Source of the DNA: CAYXVU01 sp964468725
GTDB lineage: Bacteria; Acidobacteriota; Blastocatellia; UBA7656
NCBI GenBank assembly: GCA_964468725.1
Contig: CAYXVU010000121.1
Coordinates: forward strand, 1-17,698
Length of the DNA stretch: 17,698 nt
Direction of reading: 5' to 3'
Each line of letters opens with the position of its first letter. The first letter of the stretch is position 1. A model generated the notes under the pieces. It ran no database searches and was not told where the DNA came from. It saw only the letters and a list, made by a program, of their open reading frames with translations. Both the position numbers and the translations under genes were made by a program. Positions 1-7,610 of the stretch are shown here, in pieces.

Positions 1-287
1 CGCCCGCGATAATAGACATAGGCAGGCGCTTTCGCATCGCCTTCGATCAGTTGGTCACCGATTCCCAATTCGTCAACCAACCCCAATAATTCCGGCGTGC
101 CGCGTGCGCTGTTCGGGCCGAATTCGATCAAATACCCGTCCACCCGCTTGCTTTCGATTACGCCGCCGACGCGCGATGACGATTCGATCAGCGTGACCGC
201 GATGCCGAGACATTGCAGGCGATAGGCGCAAACCAATCCCGAAAGCCCCGCCCCGATGATTACGGCTTGTTGGCGCTGACTTGGCAT
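1..287 (-). CDS. hemG/hemY: Protoporphyrinogen/coproporphyrinogen oxidase, HemY-type (N-terminal part, cut by window edge)
   Basis: FAD-dependent oxidase of late haem synthesis that aromatises a porphyrinogen to the porphyrin used by the ferrochelatase encoded just before it. Only the first 95 codons are present; the gene runs off the left edge. The reading frame opens with a Rossmann dinucleotide fold: GAGLSG at residues 12-17, an acidic residue at E35 ending the second strand, and the RVGG motif at 39-42. This is the usual start of the HemY/PPOX amine-oxidase superfamily. The start ATG (285-287) lies inside the end of hemH, giving a 28-bp overlap in another frame, with a weak AGGAA upstream. 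That suggests translational coupling to hemH. Haem-cluster context separates it from other FAD amine oxidases. Whether the substrate is protoporphyrinogen or coproporphyrinogen cannot be decided from this fragment. Confidence 0.85.
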   Translation of the reverse strand, partial: MPSQRQQAVIIGAGLSGLVCAYRLQCLGIAVTLIESSSRVGGVIESKRVDGYLIEFGPNSARGTPELLGLVDELGIGDQLIEGDAKAPAYVYYRG

Positions 288-1339
288 AGCGGCGTTTCCT
301 GACAATGGATCGAGTAGTACGGGCAGAGGGTTTGCGAACGTGACCGCTCGGCGATTTCGCGTTCGACCAGTTTAGCGAGTGCGGCGATGAAGTCCGGATT
401 GGTGTTGAGCGCGGGCACGCGGCGATAGTGCCGGATGCCGACCTCCTCGGCAACTCCGCGATAGAGGATGTCGAGTTCGTACAGCGTCTCGATATGTTCA
501 GAGACGAAGCTGATGGGCACGAGTAAGAGTTGTTCAACGCCTGCGCCTGCCAGCTTGCGAATCATGGCATCGGTCGAAGGCTCAAGCCACTTGACCGGGC
601 CGACTTTACTTTGAAAGGAGAGCGCGTGTGGGCGCTCGTTTGTGAGCCGCTGCATCACGGCTTGCATCGTCTGCTCTGTGTAGGCAAGGTACGGGTCGCC
701 TGCTTCGATATAACTGACCGGGACGCTGTGCGCGCTAAAAACGATGTGGGTGCGCGCCGGGTCTTGATCGGGGAAGGTTGCCAGTTCCGCGCCCACCATC
801 GCAGCGAGCGCGTCAATATAGTCCGCGTCGGTGTGCCAAGTGCAAACCGTTGAATGCGGAATCGCATCCAGCCTGAATTCATCGGTCAGTTCATTCATCC
901 GGTTGAGGCTCGAACCGGTCGTCGAAACCGAAAACTGCGGGTAGAGCGGTAAGAATACGAGCCGGGTGATGCCATCACGGTTGATCTGTTCCAACGCCGC
1001 TTCGGTGAACGGATGCCAATAGCGCATGGCGACGTAGACGCGTGCATCAAGCCCTCGCCGTTGCAGCTCATCGGCGAGGGCTTCTGCTTGCTGATTGGTG
1101 ATTTTGCGCAACGGCGAGCCGCCGCCGATCTGCGCGTAATAGCCGCTCGATTTTTTATAGCGCCGCGAAGCGATCAGCCACGCCAGCGGCTTTTGCAGAA
1201 AGCGAAACGGCAAGCGAATGATGTCGGGGTCGGAGAAGAGGTTGTAGAGAAACGGGCGCACGTCGGCAAGCGTCTCCGGCCCGCCGAGGTTGAACAGCAC
1301 GACGCCGATCTTTTCCTGCTCTTGCCTTCTAGTGTCCAT
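260..1339 (-). CDS. hemH: Ferrochelatase
   Basis: Inserts ferrous iron into the porphyrin ring, the terminal metal-insertion step of haem synthesis. The 359-residue length suits the family. Visible signatures are VVLFNLGGP at 13-21, the catalytic-His stretch FSAHSVP (H204), the SKVGPVKWLEPSTD segment at 244-257, and PISFVSEHIETLYELD at 275-290 with the conserved His/Glu pair. The protein has exactly four cysteines: C166, and C339, C346 and C352 in a C-terminal tail. Some bacterial and animal ferrochelatases carry a [2Fe-2S] cluster held partly by a C-terminal Cys triplet, but the spacing here (C-x6-C-x5-C) differs from the human C-x2-C-x4-C. The start ATG has no convincing Shine-Dalgarno. The gene follows hemE after about 170 bp that contain a toxin-gene remnant, and its end overlaps hemG/hemY. 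Confidence 0.97.
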   Translation of the reverse strand: MDTRRQEQEKIGVVLFNLGGPETLADVRPFLYNLFSDPDIIRLPFRFLQKPLAWLIASRRYKKSSGYYAQIGGGSPLRKITNQQAEALADELQRRGLDARVYVAMRYWHPFTEAALEQINRDGITRLVFLPLYPQFSVSTTGSSLNRMNELTDEFRLDAIPHSTVCTWHTDADYIDALAAMVGAELATFPDQDPARTHIVFSAHSVPVSYIEAGDPYLAYTEQTMQAVMQRLTNERPHALSFQSKVGPVKWLEPSTDAMIRKLAGAGVEQLLLVPISFVSEHIETLYELDILYRGVAEEVGIRHYRRVPALNTNPDFIAALAKLVEREIAERSRSQTLCPYYSIHCQETPLCQVSANKP

Positions 1340-1356
1340 AGCAATGCCGTCGCGCC

Positions 1357-1488
1357 TCAGGCTTCGGAGATGATGCTCAATCCTTCTACGCCGACATAAT
1401 CTTTAGCATTGGGGGTGACCAAAGGAACCTCGCGCAATCGTGCCATCGCGGCGATTTCTGTATCGGCGGTTGCGGCGGGTTGCTCTGC
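1357..1488 (-). pseudogene. vapC (remnant): Remnant of a VapC-like PIN-domain toxin (C-terminal end only)
   Basis: Between hemE and hemH, the minus strand holds a 43-codon open stretch after a TGA (1489-1491), ending in its own TGA (1357-1359). Its peptide includes TADTEIAAMARLREVPLVTP, then NAKDYVGVEGLSII. This matches the end of PIN-domain toxins: an acidic residue opening the IAA helix, a strand ending in VTPN (usually VTRN), then the D-Y/F-x-G-v-x-G-L tail. The N-terminal two thirds, including the first catalytic Asp, are missing, and no antitoxin is visible. It is therefore a decayed fragment, not a working toxin. The call rests on motif memory over about 35 residues. Confidence 0.6.
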
Positions 1489-1512
1489 TCATTCTCCCTC
1501 TTTTCGATAACC

Positions 1513-2532
1513 TTATACTCTCTTTGCCGTCTCGATAAAAGCGCGGGCGTTTTCGACAGGCGTCATCGGTAAGATGCCGTGACCTAAATTCAGAATATGT
1601 CTGTGACCGCCGCCTTCGCTGAGCAAAGCGCGCGTCTTTTCGGCGATCAACTCCGGCGTCGAAAGCAATACGCAGGGGTCGAGATTGCCTTGCAAGGTGA
1701 AGCCCTCGCCGACGCGCCGACGCGCCTCGGCAAGCGGCGTGCGCCAATCAATGCTCAAGACCTGCGCGCCGCAGGTCGCCATCGCCTCTAAAAACTGGGT
1801 GCTGCCGTTGATATAGAGAGTCGTCGGTGTAGATTGCCGATTGAGCGCCTCGAAGATTTTGCGCTCATAAGGCAGCGCAAAGGCTTCATAATCGGCAGGC
1901 GATAGTTCGCCCGCCCATGAATCGAAGAGTTGAATGATCTCGGCTCCGGCTTCGATCTGCGCGTTGAGATAGAGAATAACCGTGTCGGCGATCTTATCCA
2001 GCAGAGCGTGAAAATCGGTCGGCGCTTTATACATCATCTGCTTGACCAAAGCGTAATTTTTCGAGCCGCCGCCTTCGATCATATACGCGGCCAGTGTCCA
2101 TGGCGCGCCCGCAAAACCGATAAGCGGCACGCGCCCTTCCAATTCCTGCCTAAGCGTGCGGATGATCTCCATCACGAAGCCGGTCTTTTCCACCGGGTCG
2201 GGAATGCAGAGCCGGTCAATCTGTGCGCGCGAGCGAATTGGGTCAGGCAGTTCCGGCCCCTTCTTCTCGGTCAGTTGCACCTCCTGCCCCATCGCTTCGA
2301 CCGGAATGAGAATATCGCTGAACATAATCACTCCGTCCACATCGAGCAAGCGATAGGGTTGTAAGGAGACCTCGACAGCCAGTTCGACGGTTTTGCAGAG
2401 CGTCAGAAACGGAATATCTTTGCGAATGGCGCGATACTCCGGCAGGTAGCGTCCCGCCTGCCGCATCATCCATACCGGAGTACGCTCGACGGTTTCGCCT
2501 CGGGCGGCGCGCAGTAACAGATCGTTTTTCAT
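1513..2532 (-). CDS. hemE: Uroporphyrinogen decarboxylase
   Basis: Removes the four acetate carboxyls of uroporphyrinogen III to give coproporphyrinogen III, a cytosolic step of haem synthesis. The product is 339 residues, normal for HemE. Signatures in order are RTPVWMMRQAGRYLPEYR at 17-34, D73 in MFSDIL (equivalent to the catalytic Asp), GFAGAPWTLAAYMIEGGG at 139-156, the substrate-pocket region DSWAGELSP at 204-212, and NLGHGILPMTPVENARAF at 315-332 with the conserved His. The frame stays open to 2574, but ATG 2530-2532 is preferred. It has GGGAG eight bases upstream, begins with the family-typical MKNDLLLRA, and clears the preceding gene by 38 bp. It is followed by the PIN remnant, hemH and hemG/hemY, forming a haem operon. 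Confidence 0.97.
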   Translation of the reverse strand: MKNDLLLRAARGETVERTPVWMMRQAGRYLPEYRAIRKDIPFLTLCKTVELAVEVSLQPYRLLDVDGVIMFSDILIPVEAMGQEVQLTEKKGPELPDPIRSRAQIDRLCIPDPVEKTGFVMEIIRTLRQELEGRVPLIGFAGAPWTLAAYMIEGGGSKNYALVKQMMYKAPTDFHALLDKIADTVILYLNAQIEAGAEIIQLFDSWAGELSPADYEAFALPYERKIFEALNRQSTPTTLYINGSTQFLEAMATCGAQVLSIDWRTPLAEARRRVGEGFTLQGNLDPCVLLSTPELIAEKTRALLSEGGGHRHILNLGHGILPMTPVENARAFIETAKRV

Positions 2533-2570
2533 GGTTGATCTCCCAAAGGTGCGGCGTGGGGATAGGTTTG

Positions 2571-3014
2571 TCAACGGCTATGCGGGTCGCACTCGATTAT
2601 GATGACGGTATAGAGCTTTTGCAGGCGCGCTAATGCCTCGCGCTCTTGTTGTCTGATTTCATCCAGATTCTCCGGCGGATTCCCATAGCACGCCGGTTGA
2701 AAAAACCTGATCTCTCTCCCATGGCCATCCATCAGCTTGCCCTTTTTACAATGGGCTTTCAGTTCCGCCAGCTTCTCTGCCAGAGTGAGATTCTTCTCTT
2801 TGCCGGTCTCCGTCTGTCTGTAAGCGATCACATCGGTCAAGGCGAACCCTTCGGGGAGGCAAGCCAGTTGCAGGGTTGCAGAGTTCCGCAGATGGGTCGA
2901 GCGCCGCGCACCCTCTGCAACGAACTCTCCGGCTCCCTTCGCCGATGCAAGCCCCGCCGCCAAGACGAGCAGAACTAAAAGAAAGAAGAGCATGGCTGGA
3001 TATGGTCTGGTCAT
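2571..3014 (-). CDS. Small secreted protein of unknown function, first gene of the hem cluster
   Basis: The 147-residue product was not recognised as any named family. A hydrophobic segment at residues 8-24 followed by GLASA looks like a Sec signal peptide with cleavage near residue 25, so the mature protein of about 120 residues is probably periplasmic. It has four cysteines (52, 89, 109, 142) that could form disulfides, a Lys-rich central part (71-93), and an acidic/basic helical stretch at 117-135. A GGAG lies 12 bases before ATG 3014; ATG 2993 (Met8) is an alternative start that keeps the signal peptide. It is 38 bp from hemE on the same strand and separated from the upstream giant gene by an intrinsic terminator, so it probably heads the hem transcript. 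A role in haem handling is not shown. Confidence 0.7.
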   Translation of the reverse strand: MTRPYPAMLFFLLVLLVLAAGLASAKGAGEFVAEGARRSTHLRNSATLQLACLPEGFALTDVIAYRQTETGKEKNLTLAEKLAELKAHCKKGKLMDGHGREIRFFQPACYGNPPENLDEIRQQEREALARLQKLYTVIIIECDPHSR

Positions 3015-3114
3015 AGATGATTGCTTTCTCCGCAGCCGCGTTCGTTATTTTGCACCATGAAGGCCGAAGATTGGAACCTGCCTGCGAAGTTTCGGGTTGA
3101 ACTTTGAAGGGTTC

Positions 3115-3149
3115 TTCAAAAAAGGGCTGGCTTGATGGAGCCAGCCCTT
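3115..3149 (-). terminator. Rho-independent terminator after the giant secreted-protein gene
   Basis: Read on the minus strand, an 11-bp perfect stem (AAGGGCTGGCT paired with AGCCAGCCCTT; arms at 3139-3149 and 3122-3132, 6-nt loop) runs straight into six T residues (plus-strand A run 3118-3123, overlapping the stem base). It lies 25 bases after the stop of the 1478-residue gene and before the small secreted-protein/hem cluster. It should insulate the two transcription units. Confidence 0.9.
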
Positions 3150-3173
3150 CGAGTCTTGACACGGAGATACGGC

Positions 3174-6100
3174 TCAGGGCGTCAGCCCGTTGCAGATACA
3201 CTGATCGTTGCGCGTATCCCGATCCTGAATACTGCACTTCGTGGTTCCGGGCGGGCTTTGCAAGGTGGCGGTTCCCAAAGTCCCTGTCAGCTTAATCAGC
3301 ACCCGCCGGTCGGCTGCGTTATGCTCCAAAGTGTAGTTGGAACCGGATTTGGTTACCTTCGCCTTGCCGACATAGATGCCGCCGCCACAGCACCAGCGGT
3401 AATCTCCTGTCAGCGTGTTGAAGAGCACCGTGCTATTGCAACCGGCTGAATCGTCTTGCAACCTGCCGTTGAAGACGCTGACCGTAAAGTTGCAACTCTG
3501 CGTATTGCCCGCCGCATCCGTCGCCGTGCAGGTGACAGTCGTTACGCCAACCGGCAAGCAACTGTTCGTCGGCGGATTGCAAACAAAGGTTGCGCCTGGG
3601 CAGTTATCGGTGACGGTTGGAGTGAAACTGACATTGGTACAGGCATCGCTGACGTTGGCCGTCACCACCGTCATATTGCCTGGGCAAACGATGACCGGCG
3701 GTTGTGTGTCATTGACCTTCACCGTGAAGGTGCAGGAAGTGGTTGAGCCATCCAACAGCGTTCCGGTTACGGTCACAGTGGTTGTGCCTACAGGGAAGAA
3801 CGAACCCGTAGGCGGGTTGGCGGTAACCACGCCGCAATTGCCCGTAAAGCTCGGTATCGGGAAGGCGACAACCGCGCCGCATTGATTCGTATCATTCGAT
3901 ACCTCTACGCCGGAAGAGCAGGCGATCATACACCCGCCGCAACAGATTTGCGTGGCGGCAAAGATGCTCACCGTATCAATGCGCAGACCGCCGCCCGTCG
4001 GGTTGGTGCCTGTATCGTAAGCCGTGCGCCAACGCAACTGCACATTCTGCCCATAAGCAGCAGACGGCAAAACGACGGTCGTTGTGATGAAACCGCCAGA
4101 GTTCCCTGTCCATGCCGGACGACCGGCCAGAATGCTGTCGGTAGCGGCGGAAATGGTGCCGGTGTAGCCGCCTTCCAGGAAGCTGCCGCCCGCCGTGATG
4201 ATGTCCACGAAGGCTCCGCTATTGATGCTGATCTCCAACACGCCGCCATCGAACCCTGACTCGGTGTTGAAGCTCGTGCGACACCGCATGCGGACGCCCG
4301 GATTGCTGCCAATCGCCGGAGCCATCGGAATGGCAATGGTTGGCGACGTCAGTTGGTTATCGCCCGGTGTTGTTGAACCGCCCGAAAAGACCGAGTTCGG
4401 AGCCGTGTCATTAGCAGTTGTCGAGCTAACCCACAGCGGCGGGTTTGCGCTCGCGCCATTGCGAGCCGTCGTCCAACCGGCAGGCAAGGCGGGGGCGGTG
4501 ACGCCATCGAAGTTCTCCGTGAAGGTCGGCGCAGAGGTTTGCAAGATGCCGAGCGTCATCGGAATCGTCACATTGCCGAAGTCTATGTCGGCGTCCTGCA
4601 AATGAAAGGTGAGCATAATCGTGCTGCCGCAGGTGCCGCTATTGTTGAAGCTGAAACTGCGGCTCACGGTCGTGTTGGGAGCAATCGCTCCGTAACTTTG
4701 CGGGGCGCTCGGCACGGTCACGCCGCCGATGGCTTGCAAGGTGACGACCAGATTGAGCGGCGGGGCCGGGCCGATGTTGGTGATGCCGAAGTTGACGGTG
4801 ATGTCTTCATTCGGGTCAATCACGCCATTGGCGGGGACGCAACCTTCGGCAGTGATCGTCACACCGGCGTTTCGCAACACCGGCAATTGGCGTCCGGGAA
4901 TGCCGATTTCATAGATGCCCCGTCCGTGTGTGGCGACGCGCAGCAAGCGCTGCACATTGGATATCTTCACATCGAAGACCGCGACGCGCGGTAACCCCAT
5001 TCCATAGGGCGCCCAGTTTGCGCCGCCATCGGTCGAGTGATAAACCCCGATGTCGGTTCCCGCATAGATGGTGTCGGAGTCCTGCGGGTCTATGGCCAAC
5101 GCGCTGACCGGCACTTGCGGAATGCCGTTGCTGGCAGGCGTCCAAGTCGGCGTCGGAGAGTTGAGGTTGGTGGTCTTGAAAATCTGCTGCCCCAGCGGCG
5201 GGGAAAAACTGGTGAAGCTGATATAAGCGGTGAATTTGTCATTGGGGTCAATGATGGCGCGACCAATCGAATTCCTCGTGAGGTCGAGCGGATTCGGAGG
5301 CGGGAAGTTCGCGCCCGTCACATTGGTCAGGGTGGTTGCGCCCGTTGTGGTGGCAAAGACTTGCCCATCCCTCATGCCGACGATGCGAACGTTATCGTCT
5401 TGCGGCGAGATGCCGATGGTGGTGACGACGATGCCCGATGTGCTGGTCGGGGTGGGCGAAGGAACGAGCGGCCCCTGACTGACCAGCGTCATGGTGTCGC
5501 CGCGATTGACCGAGCGATAGAGGCGGTCGGTGCCGAAGTACAAGGTGTTCGGACTGCCCGGCCCTTGCACCATCGGCGCGTAAAAGAGGACATTATCGGC
5601 ACAGCGAAAACCATTATTACTGGTCGTTCCCGAACAGCCTCGAAATGTCCAGCCGGACAGTTGACCGTCGGCATTGGCTGCTGTACTGCTGGCTCGTTCA
5701 AAGCCGATCTGGTTATTCGTCTGGTTAAAGAAAGTGTGGTACATCGTGACGTTGGTCGTATCCTGCGCATTGTCATCAATGACGACATAACCGCCATCGC
5801 CGTCACGGCAATGGCTCCACGTGCCGCTGGTAAACAGACAGTTCGAACCATTGTCTTGCGTGCCGCCCATCAGGAAATGGCGATCATAGGGGTGCAAGGC
5901 CAGGCTCTGAAACTGCGTCGCGCTGAAGTCCAGGTTATTGAGGCTTGTCCATGTGTTGCCGTTATCGGTGGAACGCCAGATGCCGCCATCGTTACCGGCA
6001 TAGACAACTTGCTGGTTAGAGGGCGCGAGCGCCAACGCATGCGAATCGGCGTGCAGGGTAATATCGTTGCGCACGAAGCTGGTTCCGCCATTGGTCGAAC

Positions 6101-7610
6101 GCTTCATCACTTCCGTCAGACATTGCCCGGAGCCGCCGCGCGCCGAACCGCCCAAGTGAATGGTTTGATTGTCCGGCGTCGCTACGATAGCCATGTCGTA
6201 GAAGCACTGTCCGCCGCAAAATCCCGTTGAGCCGGGCAGCGGCGTTGACCATGTCATCCCGCCGTCGGTGGAACGCCGCAACAAACCTGCCGTCGTCGCC
6301 CCACAGTTGGGGCCTCCCAATGCCGTTGTTGAAATCTCTCCCGTCGCCGCGTAGACGGTCACCGTCATCCCATTACGCACAAGGTAGAGCTCGGCGCGCC
6401 CGTTGGTGGCGCCATTGGCTAAGGTCAGAGTGCGTGTGAAGGTCGGAGTGGCGCTCAGCGCATCGGTCGAGCGATAGATGCCGCCGTCGCCCGTTACCCC
6501 CATCACGCTGGCAACCAGCAAATTGGGGTTGCCCGGATCGAGCGCCAGATCAATGACGTTGCGATCATTGGGCGTCGGCACGCCGGTGATCTGAATCGGC
6601 GAGAAGGTCGGCGTAGCGGCTTGCGCGTTCGTCGAGCGATAGATGCCGCGCAGCGGCAACGGCCCGTTGAGGGTGGTATTCGGGTTGCCGCCCGTCGCCT
6701 GCACGGTGCAAATAAATAGGGTGTTGTTGTCGTTCGGATTGACGACGATCCGGCCAATGGCTCGTCCGGTCATCACATCACTGCTGCTACCATCGAGCCG
6801 AAACGGGCCGGTCAGCGTCGGGGTTGCGGAATTGGCATTGCGAATGATGTAGAGGCCGCGTCCCGCAAAGCTGTCTGCCGAGAGATTCGGTTCGCCGGTT
6901 CCTACATAGATGATGTTGCTGTCCACAGGGTCAATCGTGAGGGCGCCGATGGCGAGCGATTCCAATTGAAAATCGAAGAGCGCCGTCCAGTTGGCTCCGC
7001 CGTTGGTGGATTTGTACAGCCCGCCTTGCGCGGTGCCGACGTAGACCGTGTTGGGGTCTGTCGGGTGAACAGCGATGGCGATGGTGCGTCCGCTGACCGG
7101 AACTCTGGTCGTGCTGGTCTGTCCGAGCGGGATAGGCGCGGGGCCGAGAAATGCCCAGTTGGTGAGGTCGAGGACTCCGAGTCCAAGGCGAGCCCGCTCC
7201 CTCATCTGCACCTCTTGTCGTTCCATCTGCTGAATGGCGCGCTCGCGTGGGTCGTAGGGCAGATTGACCGGGCGACCTCGCAACAGGTCTGTCTGCTCTC
7301 CACGCAAGCGCAGGTAAGTCTCTTTATCAATCTTGCCGACCATCCAAGGTGGCAAGTCGGGGTCATCGGCGTCGGCGACTTGATCCGGGTCGCCGGGAAT
7401 CAGCAGAGAGGATTGATCTTCCTTCCGGTCGCCGGACTGCTTTTGCATCTTCTTGATTGTGCGTTCGATGGCTTCACGCGGTTCTGCGGTTCTCTTTTTG
7501 TCTGCACGTTGCTGCGGTTGCATCGAAGCGGTAGGCGTAAACCGCAGTGTGATTAGAGTCAATAGCATCACTACCAGGAAAAGTAGCGCGCGTGCGTGGT
7601 GGTTTTTCAT
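3174..7610 (-). CDS. Giant secreted Asp-box beta-propeller protein with HYR repeats
   Basis: The 1478-residue protein is exported. An N-terminal hydrophobic segment (9-25) serves as signal peptide or anchor, followed by a charged linker (32-145). A sortilin/GH74-like beta-propeller spans about 150-905, with Asp-box turns such as STNGGANWT (201-209), STDGGMTWS (447-455), STDNGNTWT (547-555) and STDGGANWA (859-867), ending in THGRGIYEI. After it come a CARDB/Ig-like domain (~910-1025), a MAM-like jelly roll (~1028-1218), two HYR (hyalin) repeats (~1228-1300 and 1302-1380), and a Cys-rich module (~1383-1475) containing LTGDYRWCCGGG and CSIQDRDTRNDQC. No catalytic residues were recognised, so surface binding or adhesion is more likely than hydrolysis, though glycan binding or lysis is possible. 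AAGGAG sits five bases before ATG 7610, fixing the start. A strong terminator follows. Confidence 0.9.
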   Translation of the reverse strand: MKNHHARALLFLVVMLLTLITLRFTPTASMQPQQRADKKRTAEPREAIERTIKKMQKQSGDRKEDQSSLLIPGDPDQVADADDPDLPPWMVGKIDKETYLRLRGEQTDLLRGRPVNLPYDPRERAIQQMERQEVQMRERARLGLGVLDLTNWAFLGPAPIPLGQTSTTRVPVSGRTIAIAVHPTDPNTVYVGTAQGGLYKSTNGGANWTALFDFQLESLAIGALTIDPVDSNIIYVGTGEPNLSADSFAGRGLYIIRNANSATPTLTGPFRLDGSSSDVMTGRAIGRIVVNPNDNNTLFICTVQATGGNPNTTLNGPLPLRGIYRSTNAQAATPTFSPIQITGVPTPNDRNVIDLALDPGNPNLLVASVMGVTGDGGIYRSTDALSATPTFTRTLTLANGATNGRAELYLVRNGMTVTVYAATGEISTTALGGPNCGATTAGLLRRSTDGGMTWSTPLPGSTGFCGGQCFYDMAIVATPDNQTIHLGGSARGGSGQCLTEVMKRSTNGGTSFVRNDITLHADSHALALAPSNQQVVYAGNDGGIWRSTDNGNTWTSLNNLDFSATQFQSLALHPYDRHFLMGGTQDNGSNCLFTSGTWSHCRDGDGGYVVIDDNAQDTTNVTMYHTFFNQTNNQIGFERASSTAANADGQLSGWTFRGCSGTTSNNGFRCADNVLFYAPMVQGPGSPNTLYFGTDRLYRSVNRGDTMTLVSQGPLVPSPTPTSTSGIVVTTIGISPQDDNVRIVGMRDGQVFATTTGATTLTNVTGANFPPPNPLDLTRNSIGRAIIDPNDKFTAYISFTSFSPPLGQQIFKTTNLNSPTPTWTPASNGIPQVPVSALAIDPQDSDTIYAGTDIGVYHSTDGGANWAPYGMGLPRVAVFDVKISNVQRLLRVATHGRGIYEIGIPGRQLPVLRNAGVTITAEGCVPANGVIDPNEDITVNFGITNIGPAPPLNLVVTLQAIGGVTVPSAPQSYGAIAPNTTVSRSFSFNNSGTCGSTIMLTFHLQDADIDFGNVTIPMTLGILQTSAPTFTENFDGVTAPALPAGWTTARNGASANPPLWVSSTTANDTAPNSVFSGGSTTPGDNQLTSPTIAIPMAPAIGSNPGVRMRCRTSFNTESGFDGGVLEISINSGAFVDIITAGGSFLEGGYTGTISAATDSILAGRPAWTGNSGGFITTTVVLPSAAYGQNVQLRWRTAYDTGTNPTGGGLRIDTVSIFAATQICCGGCMIACSSGVEVSNDTNQCGAVVAFPIPSFTGNCGVVTANPPTGSFFPVGTTTVTVTGTLLDGSTTSCTFTVKVNDTQPPVIVCPGNMTVVTANVSDACTNVSFTPTVTDNCPGATFVCNPPTNSCLPVGVTTVTCTATDAAGNTQSCNFTVSVFNGRLQDDSAGCNSTVLFNTLTGDYRWCCGGGIYVGKAKVTKSGSNYTLEHNAADRRVLIKLTGTLGTATLQSPPGTTKCSIQDRDTRNDQCICNGLTP

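Noticed and set aside
1403..1747. Minus-strand 114-codon frame overlapping the hemE 3' end
   Set aside because: Arg-rich shadow of hemE. Its apparent SD-ATG near 1492 reads a different frame from the PIN remnant and yields no recognisable protein.
5037..6230. Plus-strand 397-codon open frame inside the giant gene
   Set aside because: Antisense to a well-supported protein with clear Asp-box repeats. Its Arg/Val/Ile-rich translation has no recognisable domain and no ribosome-binding site; it is a shadow frame of GC-rich coding DNA.
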